Shown: positions 20,501 to 27,208 of the stretch, piece after piece
Layout: every line of letters starts with the position of its first letter
Position numbering within the stretch: the stretch's first letter is position 1
NCBI RefSeq assembly: GCF_036227225.1
Contig: NZ_CP109444.1
Location: 9,219,501-9,283,500, forward strand
Length of the DNA: 64,000 bases
Direction: 5' to 3'
Origin: Streptomyces sp. NBC_01478
GTDB taxonomy: Bacteria > Actinomycetota > Actinomycetes > Streptomycetales > Streptomycetaceae
Notes under the pieces: model-generated
Database searches by the model: none
What the model saw: only the letters and a program-made list of their open reading frames with translations
What the model was told of the DNA's origin: nothing
Position numbers and translations under genes: made by a program

Positions 20501-21278
20501 AGGAACCACTCCTGGAAAGCCGAAGAAATCAGCCAACACCATCTATGCGGAACAGGGCGTTTCCTGGGGCACGTCGCAAAACAGTAGCGATACGGCTGCG
20601 AGTTGCTGGCCTCTCTCTAGCTGCGGCGTTCAGTCGAATCCAGCCAACAATGTCAACAATATGGGTGACGCCGGACCGGACATTCCTTCATTCTGGGACA
20701 ATATCGTTCACTCGGTTTCCCAAAGTCCTCTTGCGTCCTTGTTGTCGGGAAATCTCTCCGAGACCTTGTCGAGGCTGAAAGGGGGGAACTGTGTCCCAGG
20801 CGCCAGCGGTCTGTGCCCACCGCTTACAGGGACATTCGATGGAGGGCCGCTGGGCGGCGGACTCGAAGTCGGACTGTCTGAAGCGGCCTCCGAACTGGCG
20901 GGTGCGCGGCTAACCACCGGTCGGATATTCGACGGGGACGGCAACGTGCTTCGCCCGGACGTGACGAGCGGCTCGGGGCCGCTGCAGCGCAAGGTGCATG
21001 AAATACTCGACAGTTCTCCGAATATCCGCCCACTAATGAACAAGAACGACAAGTTTTGGTCGGAAGAGCACGTAGAGACGCAGTTCGCTGCATGGATGCG
21101 CGGAAACAAGGTCACCAATGCGGACGTCTATATCAATCAGGACTATATTTGTGGCGGTCCGCACGGGTGTCAGCTAGCGGTCCGGGCCATCCTTCCGCGC
21201 GGGTCAACCATGACAGTGCACTATCCTGGGATGAGCGAACCGCGCGTCTTCAAGGGAGTAGCCCGAATTGATCCTTAA
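14514..21278 (+). CDS. RHS/YD-repeat polymorphic toxin with C-terminal DddA/SCP1.201-like deaminase
   Basis: 2,254 residues from a GTG preceded by GAGGGGGGAA. Basic N-terminus and hydrophobic core (LLVGWAAVLAWSLCLSLAFG) give a signal peptide. Many YD repeats follow (YDALGRGT, YDALDRKTG, YDLSGNITHQ, YDDIGNRLTQ, YDVAGNMTTR, YDADGNLL), which in RHS proteins build a hollow shell holding the toxin. The shell closes with EYDATLGRFISLDP (about 1930) and DPTGLCPE. The variable tip ends in a deaminase-type domain (about 2110-2254): H2186-V-E2188 as zinc ligand and catalytic acid, C2213 and C2219 in CGGPHGC as further zinc ligands, then ILPRGSTMTVHYPG. DddA-family members deaminate cytosine in double-stranded DNA. 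The C-x5-C spacing differs from DddA's C-x2-C, so the substrate is inferred. The immunity gene follows directly. Confidence 0.8.
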   Translation: MSGRRVRGNSGVVKARYRRVAGRLLVGWAAVLAWSLCLSLAFGSTATALTSSTASTAAVKPKADLGRSVTGLKPVPHKSVHLSTATRHTTVPTRTAWPAVRSGSLQLKAPTHSAATGAKALAAGAPVWAQAVAPSKGTYTGPTELGVSVQSRTLSTRLGVSGPVWSLTAGQSATAGVSGSGRVKVGLDYGAFSQAVGGNYASRLRLVRLPACALTTPQLAQCRKQTPLTSLNDANNTAVSADLTLGSTSSVKSAASTGVSQTAEGTASSAVYAGAATKSATAQTASTSGAATVIAATDSTGQEGGAGGNYASTLSSAGSWGQSGSSGDFTYTYKVDSPAASTSLAPDASLSYDSGSVDGKTANTQAQASWVGDGWTTQDSFVAQEFTSCADSPEGSAGSVTTTDECYDGPILTMSLNGSSTSIIYDKDTSTYKLADDNGATVTKVTSSSNGSDTYDTSYWVITERDGTKYYFGRNELPGWTSGNDTTNSVDSERVYSAHSSDPCYNSTATSSYCTMAYKWHLDYVASATGAAMAYYYKQDTNYYGAYSGDSEVKYVRDSYLAHIDYGFTTANGPYGTVPDKIVYGTSVRCTSTSSNCGSAETSSNASYYPDVPYDLVCASGATCSPYAPSYFSTVRLTSITTQQYSVSSSGYVTVDSYALTQTEPSTGDATSATLWLSSIQRTGSDTTAGGSTSSITMPAVKFTGSALENRVSTSTYPGLFRYRITAITNELGGVTGVSYTLPTACSTSATPSSNTASCFPEYWTPSGYISPMLDWFNKYAVQEVLETDTTGGSATKETDYSYSGAAWHYDDDETTKAKYRTYGQWRGYQKVTTTTGSGAGDAQTKQVDSYYQGMDGDRLSATSNRSVSLTDSQGGSHTDSDQLSGQILESTSYLGNGGGVDNSTITSYWISAATATRTRSGLPDLTANATGTAEEWTRQRLTDGGSTSWRYNETDTTYDATRSDDDFGLPTYTYTHTVPADTHYDQCTATTYAPANTSANLVGLVSGTEEDSVACSGFTEGSVTSVPSGLNTLSAPVSVNRPDQVISATRTFYDDSTFATAFPQASAPTMGLVTMTRQATDYGSGAFTWRTTAKSAYDSTYHRPASITTGNGNTTTTTYTVNSAYLTTGQTVTDPTVSGVIHTSSSTLDPERGLTLTSTDANHVVTTAQYDALGRGTSVWKNSRATTSLANLTYTYTLSNSSLSGVVTNVLNDNSGYLTSVSIEDSLGRSRQTQTYTPQGGRLIDDTLYDSRGWTAKQNTDYWDSTTTPTLAVDSVPDNQVADQDVYTYDGLGRQIYDTSEKNGSVVSTNTTVYSGDATTVIPPKGGITKTTRTDALGRTSELDEYTTAPTLTTPLNTATGSLYLTQGTTSATTYGYDGHGQQSTTTDAKNQVWTNTYDLAGEVVSKTDPTAGSTSAMTYDGDGNLLQAQDSRGRYVSYTYDALDRKTGQYAAAAADQTAYTSTASPGNQTAAWVYDNSNTAITGMTYPVGHATTATSYSGGYAYVQQAMGFNVFGESLGEETIIPPAAQGTVLGKTWKITHSYTSVNGLLWTDGYALGGGLPAETVTHGYNNDDELNAVVGTYSYLQSTTYSAYDQVAQVKLGTATSYATVTDGYDAHTGELADQLVTRSTTTPATIDETAYTYDLSGNITHQTETRSGSSITAETQCYSYDTLDHLTSAWTTASTATGTCDTTPTSSDHSTVGDGIAGGTYWTSWTYDDIGNRLTQTQHTISGTGSDTLTNSVWSSSQPNTMNGTTTTGGSTTSTSYVYDVAGNMTTRDTSTGDQTLLWNNAEQLTSVSNSTTGTATSYVYDADGNLLLQIDPSTTTLYLGSEQITLNDSAGTATGVRYYSTPGGATAVRTGTGTNYGFELDADRHGTNSLYLDSTAQTPTWRQFDPYGNSRGTTTTWADNRTFLNKTTDTATGLTDIGAREYDATLGRFISLDPIFEATSPQELGGYTYADDNPVSGSDPTGLCPEIDCPTRPGPGYENHTPGTTPGKPKKSANTIYAEQGVSWGTSQNSSDTAASCWPLSSCGVQSNPANNVNNMGDAGPDIPSFWDNIVHSVSQSPLASLLSGNLSETLSRLKGGNCVPGASGLCPPLTGTFDGGPLGGGLEVGLSEAASELAGARLTTGRIFDGDGNVLRPDVTSGSGPLQRKVHEILDSSPNIRPLMNKNDKFWSEEHVETQFAAWMRGNKVTNADVYINQDYICGGPHGCQLAVRAILPRGSTMTVHYPGMSEPRVFKGVARIDP

Positions 21279-21780
21279 TGTCCTCTTTCGCGGTGATTAC
21301 TCTTACGCGGAAAGTGAATCCGAGAGGGCGGCGCTTATTTCTCGCGTCATGGCAAACCTCCAAGGTGAAAAAAGTGGCCTGGGGTATATTAGTGCTGGCG
21401 ATGACGCCGTTTTCAGCTTCGCCCGTTCGCGCTACACCAATGAGACCTTCGACTGGTGGCCGGATAACTATCTCCATGTTGCGGCCAATCCGTCGACCGG
21501 ATACGGCGGGCTGATTTGGTACGTTAGCGCCGATCGGGCCGAAAAGGTCGAGGATGAAGTCTCTAAGCATACGTGGGTTTCCGATAATCCAAATCCACCA
21601 AAGTTTGACCCCCGTGTCGTGCGCGATCCCAGCTTTCCTCGATTTCATGATCCCCGTAGCGCTATTCCTATTGGGCATGTCCGGGATGCTGTCGAGGAAT
21701 TTTGCAGGGTAGGGACAGGCGACCGTCCCGCGTGTGTGGAGTGGGCGCGCAGTGACACGCATGGAGCGCGGCTCGACTAA
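21268..21780 (+). CDS. Imm1-type immunity protein for the RHS deaminase toxin
   Basis: 170 residues from a TTG at 21268. AAGGGAG lies about nine bases upstream and the start overlaps the last 11 bases of the toxin gene, so both should be made together. The segment NYLHVAANPSTGYGGLIWYV with its central Gly-Tyr-Gly and Trp is the hallmark of Imm1, an all-beta family known as neighbour of SCP1.201-like deaminase toxins. No signal peptide: it would act in the cytoplasm by binding the toxin domain. GC is lower than the surrounding average, as usual for exchanged toxin tips. The last about 20 residues are low-confidence. Confidence 0.78.
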   Translation: MILNVLFRGDYSYAESESERAALISRVMANLQGEKSGLGYISAGDDAVFSFARSRYTNETFDWWPDNYLHVAANPSTGYGGLIWYVSADRAEKVEDEVSKHTWVSDNPNPPKFDPRVVRDPSFPRFHDPRSAIPIGHVRDAVEEFCRVGTGDRPACVEWARSDTHGARLD

Positions 21781-21929
21781 CCTCGCTCGTTCATGAGGGG
21801 CCGCCAGTTTGCTCCCGGTCCCTTATGTGGCGGGAGTTGGATGGGTTTTCGGAGTCCTGGCGGGTTGATGGCCCGCCTCTCGCGTCAGGTGCGCGCCGGG
21901 TTCCACGGCGGCTCCGGTGATCTGGTACT

Positions 21930-22320
21930 GCTCGCGAGGATGGAGGAGTCTCTGGTCAGTCAGGGGCCAGGAGAGCACGAAGCTGGTCCGGGGCATCGGT
22001 GATCGCGTCTTTCCGGGGCCAGTGCTTTGCGAGATGGAGGAAGCGGCGGAGGCTGGTGGTGACAAGCTGGGCTGCGTTGGGGCTCCCAGAGCCGAGCTGT
22101 GCTGGGTCGGAGCGAGCATGGGCATCCTGGTCGGCAGGTCGAGCGCCATCTCCAGCCAGATCTGGTTCTGCACGGTGTCGTGGAGGGGGAGGTTGAGCAG
22201 GTCCGTGGTCCGGGCGGCGCGGATACGGTCCACTCTGTGTACCTCCCGTGTGACTGCATACTCACATAGGGGCCCTTCATGGGGAACCAAGCGCCGGTCC
22301 TCCACGGAACTCGGAGTCGG
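21930..22320 (-). pseudogene. IS1380-family transposase remnant
   Basis: The minus strand has C-terminal fragments of an IS1380-type DDE transposase split over at least two frames: RIRAARTTDLLNLPLHD then VQNQIWLEMALDL in one, and AAQLVTTSLRRFLHLAKHW then DAITDAPDQLRALLAPD in another. The N-terminal catalytic part is gone and no terminal inverted repeats are visible. Dead scar downstream of the toxin/immunity pair. Confidence 0.7.
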
Positions 22321-22704
22321 GGCTGAGGTGGCTGCGTCTACCGGTCTCGACGGGGATTCGCGCGTCGGATGATGAGGAGAGGTCGTCAGACTGCCGAGCG
22401 CAGACAGTGTGGTGTCCATGCCGGGTGCGTCGAGCGTGCAGTCCGTCGGCGGATGAACGGGTTGATGACCTCGTCGACTGTGATCCGTGAACGTGACCTA
22501 ACAGGTGCTATTGCGCGGCCTAACAGACCAGGTGTTTAGAAGGCGCCTGTCGGGGCCATGCCTGTCATACCTCTGACCTGCCCTTACGTGTTGCCCTGAG
22601 CGGGCGCCAGTGAATCTTCCGCCGTTTTCGGGAAGAGGTGCCTCTGGCTGCGACTGCTGCTGGCTGCACAGCTGACTTACGGATTTGGAACCGACGCTGG
22701 CCGA

Positions 22705-22923
22705 TTACGCGCGCGGAGGGCAAGCGGGCGACGTCTTGTTGGGCGGCCCGTACTCGGTCAGCAGGCGTTGTAGGTCCTCCTCCACCGCGCTGTACCGCAG
22801 CTCGCTGTCGGCGTCCTCCTGGAACCAGCCGAGGGCGTACAGGAGAAGGAGCGGCTTGTGCGGCGCGCGTGTTCCGTTTCGCGTCCACTGCCTCAGCTTC
22901 GTGGTGCGCTCCAGCCAGTCCAT
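22705..22923 (-). pseudogene. N-terminal fragment of ScoMcrA-type restriction endonuclease (sulfur-binding domain)
   Basis: 72 codons beginning MDWLERTTKLRQW. They match the N-terminal sulfur-binding domain of Streptomyces McrA-like HNH enzymes (RAPHKPLLLLYALGWFQ; ELRYSAVEEDLQRLLTEYGPP), which read phosphorothioate or methylated DNA. Homology stops abruptly after NKTSP at about 22727, and the HNH domain is absent. A type IV restriction gene has therefore been cut off here; the fragment may be inert. Confidence 0.65.
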
Positions 22924-22975
22924 GGCCGGTGATCGTAGCGACGGTTCGGACCTCGGTGGGCTGTCCGCGTCACCG

Positions 22976-23611
22976 CTACGCGGCCCGGGCGGCCCATGTG
23001 CGATGGCCCAGGCTCAGGCGGATGCAGGACCGGTGGATCACGTGCTGGACCTTCCGCTCGGGGCAGTTCAGGGCCAGGGCGATGTCCACGGAGCCGAGCC
23101 CGTCGGCGAGCAGCCGCAGCATCTCGGCCTCGCCCGTGTCCAGGGCGAGGCCGGACGGGCCCGACGTGGACCGGTTGCGCAGTGCGCGCAGGTCGGCTCG
23201 TAGCGCTCGGACCATCGACTCGGGTGGATCGAGAGGGGTTCGGCCGTCAGGCGTACGCAGCAGGGCGGGGACGATGCGGTCGAGCCCGGCGCGTGAACGT
23301 GGCAGTACGCAGACCGGTCCGTGGTCGACCGCCCGCAGCAGTTGCCGCTCGGTTCCGAACCGCTCGGCGACGAGGACCACCTGCGGCCCGCTTCCTCGCG
23401 GCGGACGGTCCGCGTCGTGCATCACCTTGAGCGTCTGTTCGCCGAGTTCGTGAGCCATTATCAGCATCGCCTCCGCCCGGGCCGCCTGCTCCTGGCCGAG
23501 CACCCGCAGGCGAGGCTGGGCCCGCAGAGCAGCCGCGACGGGGGCTGCGGCCATCTCCCCGGAGGAGGTGACGGCAACTGTCATCGGAGGTGTTCCGCGT
23601 CCAGGTCTCAT
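22976..23611 (-). CDS. LuxR-type DNA-binding regulator
   Basis: 211 residues from the ATG at 23611, which has GAAGGAGA upstream. The N-terminal two thirds look like a degenerate receiver-type fold (AQPRLRVLGQEQAARAEAMLIM; GPQVVLVAERFG; GPVCVLPRS) without a clear phospho-acceptor Asp. The C-terminal 60 residues are a LuxR/GerE helix-turn-helix (LDTGEAEMLRLLADGLGSVDIALALNCPERKVQ). It is divergent from the NDH-2 gene. Both promoters carry the CAGTC-N4-GACTGAAG motif, so it may belong to the regulon that motif defines, or control it. Confidence 0.75.
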   Translation of the reverse strand: MRPGRGTPPMTVAVTSSGEMAAAPVAAALRAQPRLRVLGQEQAARAEAMLIMAHELGEQTLKVMHDADRPPRGSGPQVVLVAERFGTERQLLRAVDHGPVCVLPRSRAGLDRIVPALLRTPDGRTPLDPPESMVRALRADLRALRNRSTSGPSGLALDTGEAEMLRLLADGLGSVDIALALNCPERKVQHVIHRSCIRLSLGHRTWAARAA

Positions 23612-23682
23612 GGCCTGTCTCCTTCGCCCTTGTCGGACACGCCGACTTCGAACCGAAGGTAGGTGTGGTGAGGGCGGTGTGA

Positions 23683-23699
23683 CTTCAGTCGGCCGACTG
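23683..23699 (-). promoter_or_regulatory. Regulon motif upstream of the LuxR gene
   Basis: On the minus strand CAGTCGGCCGACTGAAG, whose centre is a perfect palindrome. It lies 72 bp before the LuxR start at 23611. A TACCTT-like -10 follows about 20 bp downstream, so CTGAAG may serve as the -35. One of six copies in 23-40 kb. Confidence 0.6.
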
Positions 23700-23747
23700 T
23701 CCCGGAGGGACGTGACCGTGGCCCGTCAGCCGCCCTCATCCGCCCGT

Positions 23748-23764
23748 CAGTCGTCCGACTGAAG
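23748..23764 (+). promoter_or_regulatory. Regulon motif upstream of the NDH-2 gene
   Basis: CAGTCGTCCGACTGAAG on the plus strand, 73 bp before the GTG at 23837. Together with 23683-23699 it forms a divergent promoter pair for the LuxR and NDH-2 genes. Confidence 0.6.
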
Positions 23765-23836
23765 TCAGGGCCGCCGTCGGCGGATCACGATGGTGACGAA
23801 TCGGACCAGCCCCTATCGGCCTGGGAGGACGACATC

Positions 23837-25201
23837 GTGACTCGGCCCCGCATCCTGATCGTCGGCGGTGGCTTCGCGGGTATTGCCTGCGCGCGCCGCC
23901 TGGAAAGGCTTCTCAAACCCGGAGAAGCAGAGCTCGCCCTGGTGGCGCCGCTCGGCTACGAGCTCTATCTGCCTCTGCTGCCACAGGTGGCGGCGGGCGT
24001 GCTGACCCCGCAGCCGATCGCCGTCTCGCTGCGCAGAGTGCTCCGCCGCACCCGGATCGTGCCTGGTGCCGCGCTCGGTGTCGATCCCGTGGCCAAGGTG
24101 TGCGTGGTGCGGCTGATCACCGACGAGGCGGTGCGGGAGCGCTACGACCTCGTGGTGCTGGCCAGCGGCAGCGTGACCCGCTCGTTCGACATCCCGGGTG
24201 TGCCCGAGCACGCCCACGGCATGAAGAACCTCGCGGAGGCGGTCGCCATGCGCGACCACGTCATCTCCCAACTCGACCTGGCCGACGCCACCGATGACCC
24301 GCGTGAGCGGGCGGCCCGGTTGCGCTTCGTCGTCGTGGGCGGTGGCTACGCCGGTACCGAGACCGCCGCCTATCTGCAACGGCTCACCCTCGCCGCCGCA
24401 CGCCGCTACCCGGCGCTGCGCCCGGAGCTGATCGAGTGGCACCTCGTCGACGTCGCTCCGCGACTGATGCCGGAGCTGGGCGACCAACTCGGCGACAAGG
24501 CACTGAAGTTGCTGCGACGCCGCGGGATCGAGGTCACCCTCGGGGTGAGCGTCGCCTCGGCCGGGCCCGGCGAAGTCGTCCTCACCGACGGGCGGCGGAT
24601 GCCCACTCACACCCTGTTGTGGACCGCGGGGATCGCGCCGAGCCCGTTGATCGCCTCCATGGAGGCGCAGACCGTACGCGGACGGCTCGCCGTCACAACT
24701 GAGCTGACCGTGCCGGGACTTGACGGAGTGTTCGCCGTCGGTGACGCCGCCGCCGTGCCCGACCTGGTCACCGGCGGGGACGCGATCTGCCCGCCCACCG
24801 CGCAGCATGCGCTGCGCCAGGGCAGGACAGCGGGTACCAACGTCGCCGCGCGGGTACGCGGACAGCGGCTGCGTCCGTACCGGCACCGCGATCTGGGCCT
24901 GGTCGTGGACCTGGGTGGCTTCGGGTCGGTGTCCCGGCCGCTCGGGATCCCGCTCAGCGGGTTCGCCGCGCAGGTGGTGGCGCGCGGCTACCACCTCCTG
25001 GCGCTGCCCACGCTCGTGGCCAGGACCCGGGTCGTGACCAACTGGGTTCTGCACGCGGTCGCGGGTGACGACTTCGTCCGTACGGGATTCCTCGCCCGCC
25101 GGCCGACCACGATCCGCGACATGGAGGGGACCGGGGGCTATCTGACTCCGGACGAGGTCCGTGCCGTCTCCGCGACCCCGCACCCGGCCCCCGGGTCGTG
25201 A
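23837..25201 (+). CDS. Type II NADH dehydrogenase-like flavoprotein
   Basis: 454 residues from a GTG with GGGAGG upstream. It has the two-dinucleotide-fold plan of NDH-2 enzymes: FAD site VGGGFAGIACARRL at the N-terminus, NADH site VVVGGGYAGTETAAYL near residue 170, the second FAD motif GVFAVGDAAAVPD near 300, and a hydrophobic C-terminal region that usually docks to the membrane. By family it passes electrons from NADH to quinone without pumping protons. It is led by the shared regulon motif, and the WhiB gene follows 31 bp after its stop, so the two may be co-transcribed. Confidence 0.87.
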   Translation: MTRPRILIVGGGFAGIACARRLERLLKPGEAELALVAPLGYELYLPLLPQVAAGVLTPQPIAVSLRRVLRRTRIVPGAALGVDPVAKVCVVRLITDEAVRERYDLVVLASGSVTRSFDIPGVPEHAHGMKNLAEAVAMRDHVISQLDLADATDDPRERAARLRFVVVGGGYAGTETAAYLQRLTLAAARRYPALRPELIEWHLVDVAPRLMPELGDQLGDKALKLLRRRGIEVTLGVSVASAGPGEVVLTDGRRMPTHTLLWTAGIAPSPLIASMEAQTVRGRLAVTTELTVPGLDGVFAVGDAAAVPDLVTGGDAICPPTAQHALRQGRTAGTNVAARVRGQRLRPYRHRDLGLVVDLGGFGSVSRPLGIPLSGFAAQVVARGYHLLALPTLVARTRVVTNWVLHAVAGDDFVRTGFLARRPTTIRDMEGTGGYLTPDEVRAVSATPHPAPGS

Positions 25202-25232
25202 CCGCTGGGTCCGGAAGGAAGGAGCAAGCAGC

Positions 25233-25529
25233 GTGATTCCTCGATACCGCCCGCTCGTCGACCACTGGGACTGGCAGCGCTACGCCCTCTGCCGGGGCAT
25301 GGACACCTCGCTCTTCTTCTCGCCCGCGGGTGAGCGGGGCCGGGCGAGACAGGTCCGGGAGGAGAAGGCGCGGGCCATCTGCGCGGCCTGCGCCGTCAGG
25401 GAGGTCTGTGCCAGTACGGCCCTCAACAGCGGGGAGCAGTACGGATTCTGGGGAGGTCTGACCGAGGGGGAGCGCGAGGCGATCCGGCTCCGGCTCCACC
25501 GTCGGAACTTACCGCCGCGAGCTGCCTGA
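25233..25529 (+). CDS. WhiB-family iron-sulfur transcription factor
   Basis: 98 residues from a GTG with GGAAGGAAGGA upstream. The four cluster-binding cysteines are C20, C50, C53 and C59 (C-x2-C-x5-C), followed by the G-[FVI]-W-G-G turn (GFWGGLTEGER) that contacts sigma factor region 4, and a basic tail (RLRLHRRNLPPR) for DNA. WhiB-like proteins bind a 4Fe-4S cluster sensitive to oxygen or NO and act with the main sigma factor. Placed behind an NADH dehydrogenase, a redox-responsive role is likely. Confidence 0.9.
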   Translation: MIPRYRPLVDHWDWQRYALCRGMDTSLFFSPAGERGRARQVREEKARAICAACAVREVCASTALNSGEQYGFWGGLTEGEREAIRLRLHRRNLPPRAA

Positions 25530-25554
25530 TGCGTCGCCTGACGGATCGCCTGAC

Positions 25555-25615
25555 GGCGTCGAAGTGCCGGCCGGAAACCCCGAACCCCGGGGTTTCCGGC
25601 CGGCACTTCGACGCC
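25555..25615. terminator. Perfect 28-bp hairpin between convergent genes
   Basis: 25555-25582 pairs with 25588-25615 without mismatch across a 5-nt loop. It sits between the WhiB gene (+) and the aldehyde dehydrogenase gene (-), so it can stop both transcripts. The stem is unusually long and perfect for a simple terminator. Confidence 0.75.
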
Positions 25616-25628
25616 GGGGTGAGGGGCT

Positions 25629-25692
25629 CTTTCAGAACATCGATCCACCTCAGAACGCCCACGCACCTCAGAACGCTCATGGACCTCAGAAC
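25629..25692. repeat. 18-bp tandem repeat, four units
   Basis: CTTTCAGAAC/ACCTCAGAAC blocks start at 25629, 25647, 25665 and 25683, exactly 18 bp apart. The last unit contains the stop codon of the aldehyde dehydrogenase gene. On the minus strand the array would read as VLR-x3 hexapeptides past the stop. Looks like a slippage minisatellite. Confidence 0.75.
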
Positions 25693-27152
25693 ACCAGCGG
25701 ACGCGGCTTGTGCTGGATGCTGATCCAGTGGTGTGTGGTGAAGTCGTCGGCGACCCACCTGCCGCCGAAGCGGCCGATACCGGACGCCTTCTCGCCCCCG
25801 AACGCGGCGTGGACGTCGTCGTGCACGGTCGTGTCGTTGATGTGGGTCATTCCCGCCTCCACCCGCTGGGCGAAACGCAGGCCGCGTTCCACGTCCCGGG
25901 TGAAGACGCCGCTGGAGAGGCCGTACTGGGTGTCGTTGGCGATCCACAGGGCGTCCTCCTCACCGTCGGCGCGGACGAGGGTGGCGACCGGGCCGAAGAC
26001 CTCCTCGGCGGCCGTGGTCACGTGGTTGTCGCCGAGCAGTACGTGGGGTGCCAGGACGCGGCCGGCCGGGCCGGTCGGTTCGCCGGAGAGCAGCAGTTTC
26101 GCTCCGTCGGCCACCGCGCGGGAGATCTTGTCCCGGATGCCGTTCAGTTGCTTGTCGTTGATGACGGGGCCGATCTGGGTAGCCGACGCACGGGGGTCGC
26201 CGGTGCGCAGCAGCCGGGTGAGTTCGACGAAGCGGTCCACGAACTCGTCGTAGACCGAGGTGTCGACGACGACCCGGTTCGTCGCCATGCAGATCTGGCC
26301 CTGGTGGTAGTAGCTGCCGAACACGGCGCATTCGGCGGCCCGTTGGAGGTCGGCGTCGTCCAGGACTATCAGGGGGCCGTTGCCGCCCAGCTCCAGTGCG
26401 AGCTTCTTCAGGCCCGCCTTGGCGGCGATGCCCCGGCCGACCGGGGTGGATCCGGTGAACGAGACGACCCGGGGGATCTCGTGCTGCACCAGGTGGTCGC
26501 CGATGTCCCGGCCCCGGCCGACGACGACGCTGAGCAGGCCCGGGGGCAGTCCCGCCTCCTCGTACACCTTGGCGAGCAGCAGGCCGCCGGTTACGGGCGA
26601 GTCCTCGGCCGGTTTGAGGACGACGGCGTTGCCCAGGGCCAGCGCCGGGGCGACGGATCGGTTGGACAGGTACATCGGGAAGTTCCACGGGCTGATGACG
26701 GTGACCACACCGGCGGGTTTGCGGTAGACCCGGTTCTCCTTGTCGGGGACGTCCGTGCCGACCGTGTCGACGACGTCCGCGGTGTGGCCCGCCCCGGCGG
26801 CGGTGACCGCGGCGGTGATGGCGACCTCCACGGCGGCCCGGGCGCGGGTGGCGCCCACCTCACGCGTCAGCCAGTCGCCCAGTTCGCCCGCTCGTCGCAT
26901 GACGATGCCGGCCGCCCGCTCGAAGACCGCCGCCCGCTGCTCCGGTGCGGTCCGCGCCCAGGCGCGCTGTGCCTCGCCCGCCGCACGGCAGGCGCGATCC
27001 ACGTCCTCGGTACCGGCCAACGGGATCTCGGCGAGTACGGCGTCGTCGTAGGGGTTGGTGTCGGTGAGGACGGAACCGGAGCCGCCGGAGCGCCACTCGC
27101 CGGCCAGGGGCATCCGGTCGAATCCGGTGTAGGGGGTGGGAGTCTCGGGCAT
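25686..27152 (-). CDS. NAD(P)-dependent aldehyde dehydrogenase
   Basis: 488 residues, full family length, with AAGGAGG ahead of the ATG. It has SPWNFPMYLSNRS for cofactor-site entry, FTGSTPVGRG, the catalytic base in LALELGGNGP and the nucleophilic Cys in HQGQICMATNR. The C-terminal pattern (GGEKASGIGRFGG) resembles the benzaldehyde/vanillin dehydrogenase branch, but the substrate is not decided by sequence. Last gene of the minus-strand run LAL, hydrolase, ester-cyclase-like, aldehyde dehydrogenase. It probably clears aldehydes in the same response. Confidence 0.88.
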   Translation of the reverse strand: MPETPTPYTGFDRMPLAGEWRSGGSGSVLTDTNPYDDAVLAEIPLAGTEDVDRACRAAGEAQRAWARTAPEQRAAVFERAAGIVMRRAGELGDWLTREVGATRARAAVEVAITAAVTAAGAGHTADVVDTVGTDVPDKENRVYRKPAGVVTVISPWNFPMYLSNRSVAPALALGNAVVLKPAEDSPVTGGLLLAKVYEEAGLPPGLLSVVVGRGRDIGDHLVQHEIPRVVSFTGSTPVGRGIAAKAGLKKLALELGGNGPLIVLDDADLQRAAECAVFGSYYHQGQICMATNRVVVDTSVYDEFVDRFVELTRLLRTGDPRASATQIGPVINDKQLNGIRDKISRAVADGAKLLLSGEPTGPAGRVLAPHVLLGDNHVTTAAEEVFGPVATLVRADGEEDALWIANDTQYGLSSGVFTRDVERGLRFAQRVEAGMTHINDTTVHDDVHAAFGGEKASGIGRFGGRWVADDFTTHHWISIQHKPRPLVF

Positions 27153-27208
27153 GGCCTTCCTCCTTGTAGAGGTCGTGCTGTGTTGCGAGGTGTGCGTCGC
27201 GGTGGGTC

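Noticed and set aside
22565..22888. Continuation of the McrA-like gene in a second frame
   Set aside because: The following frame shows no HNH motif or recognisable domain; treated as unrelated sequence after the breakpoint.
25629..25692. Possible CRISPR or VNTR protein gene
   Set aside because: 18-bp units leave no spacers; the frame encoding VLR-x3 lies past a stop codon and has no start.
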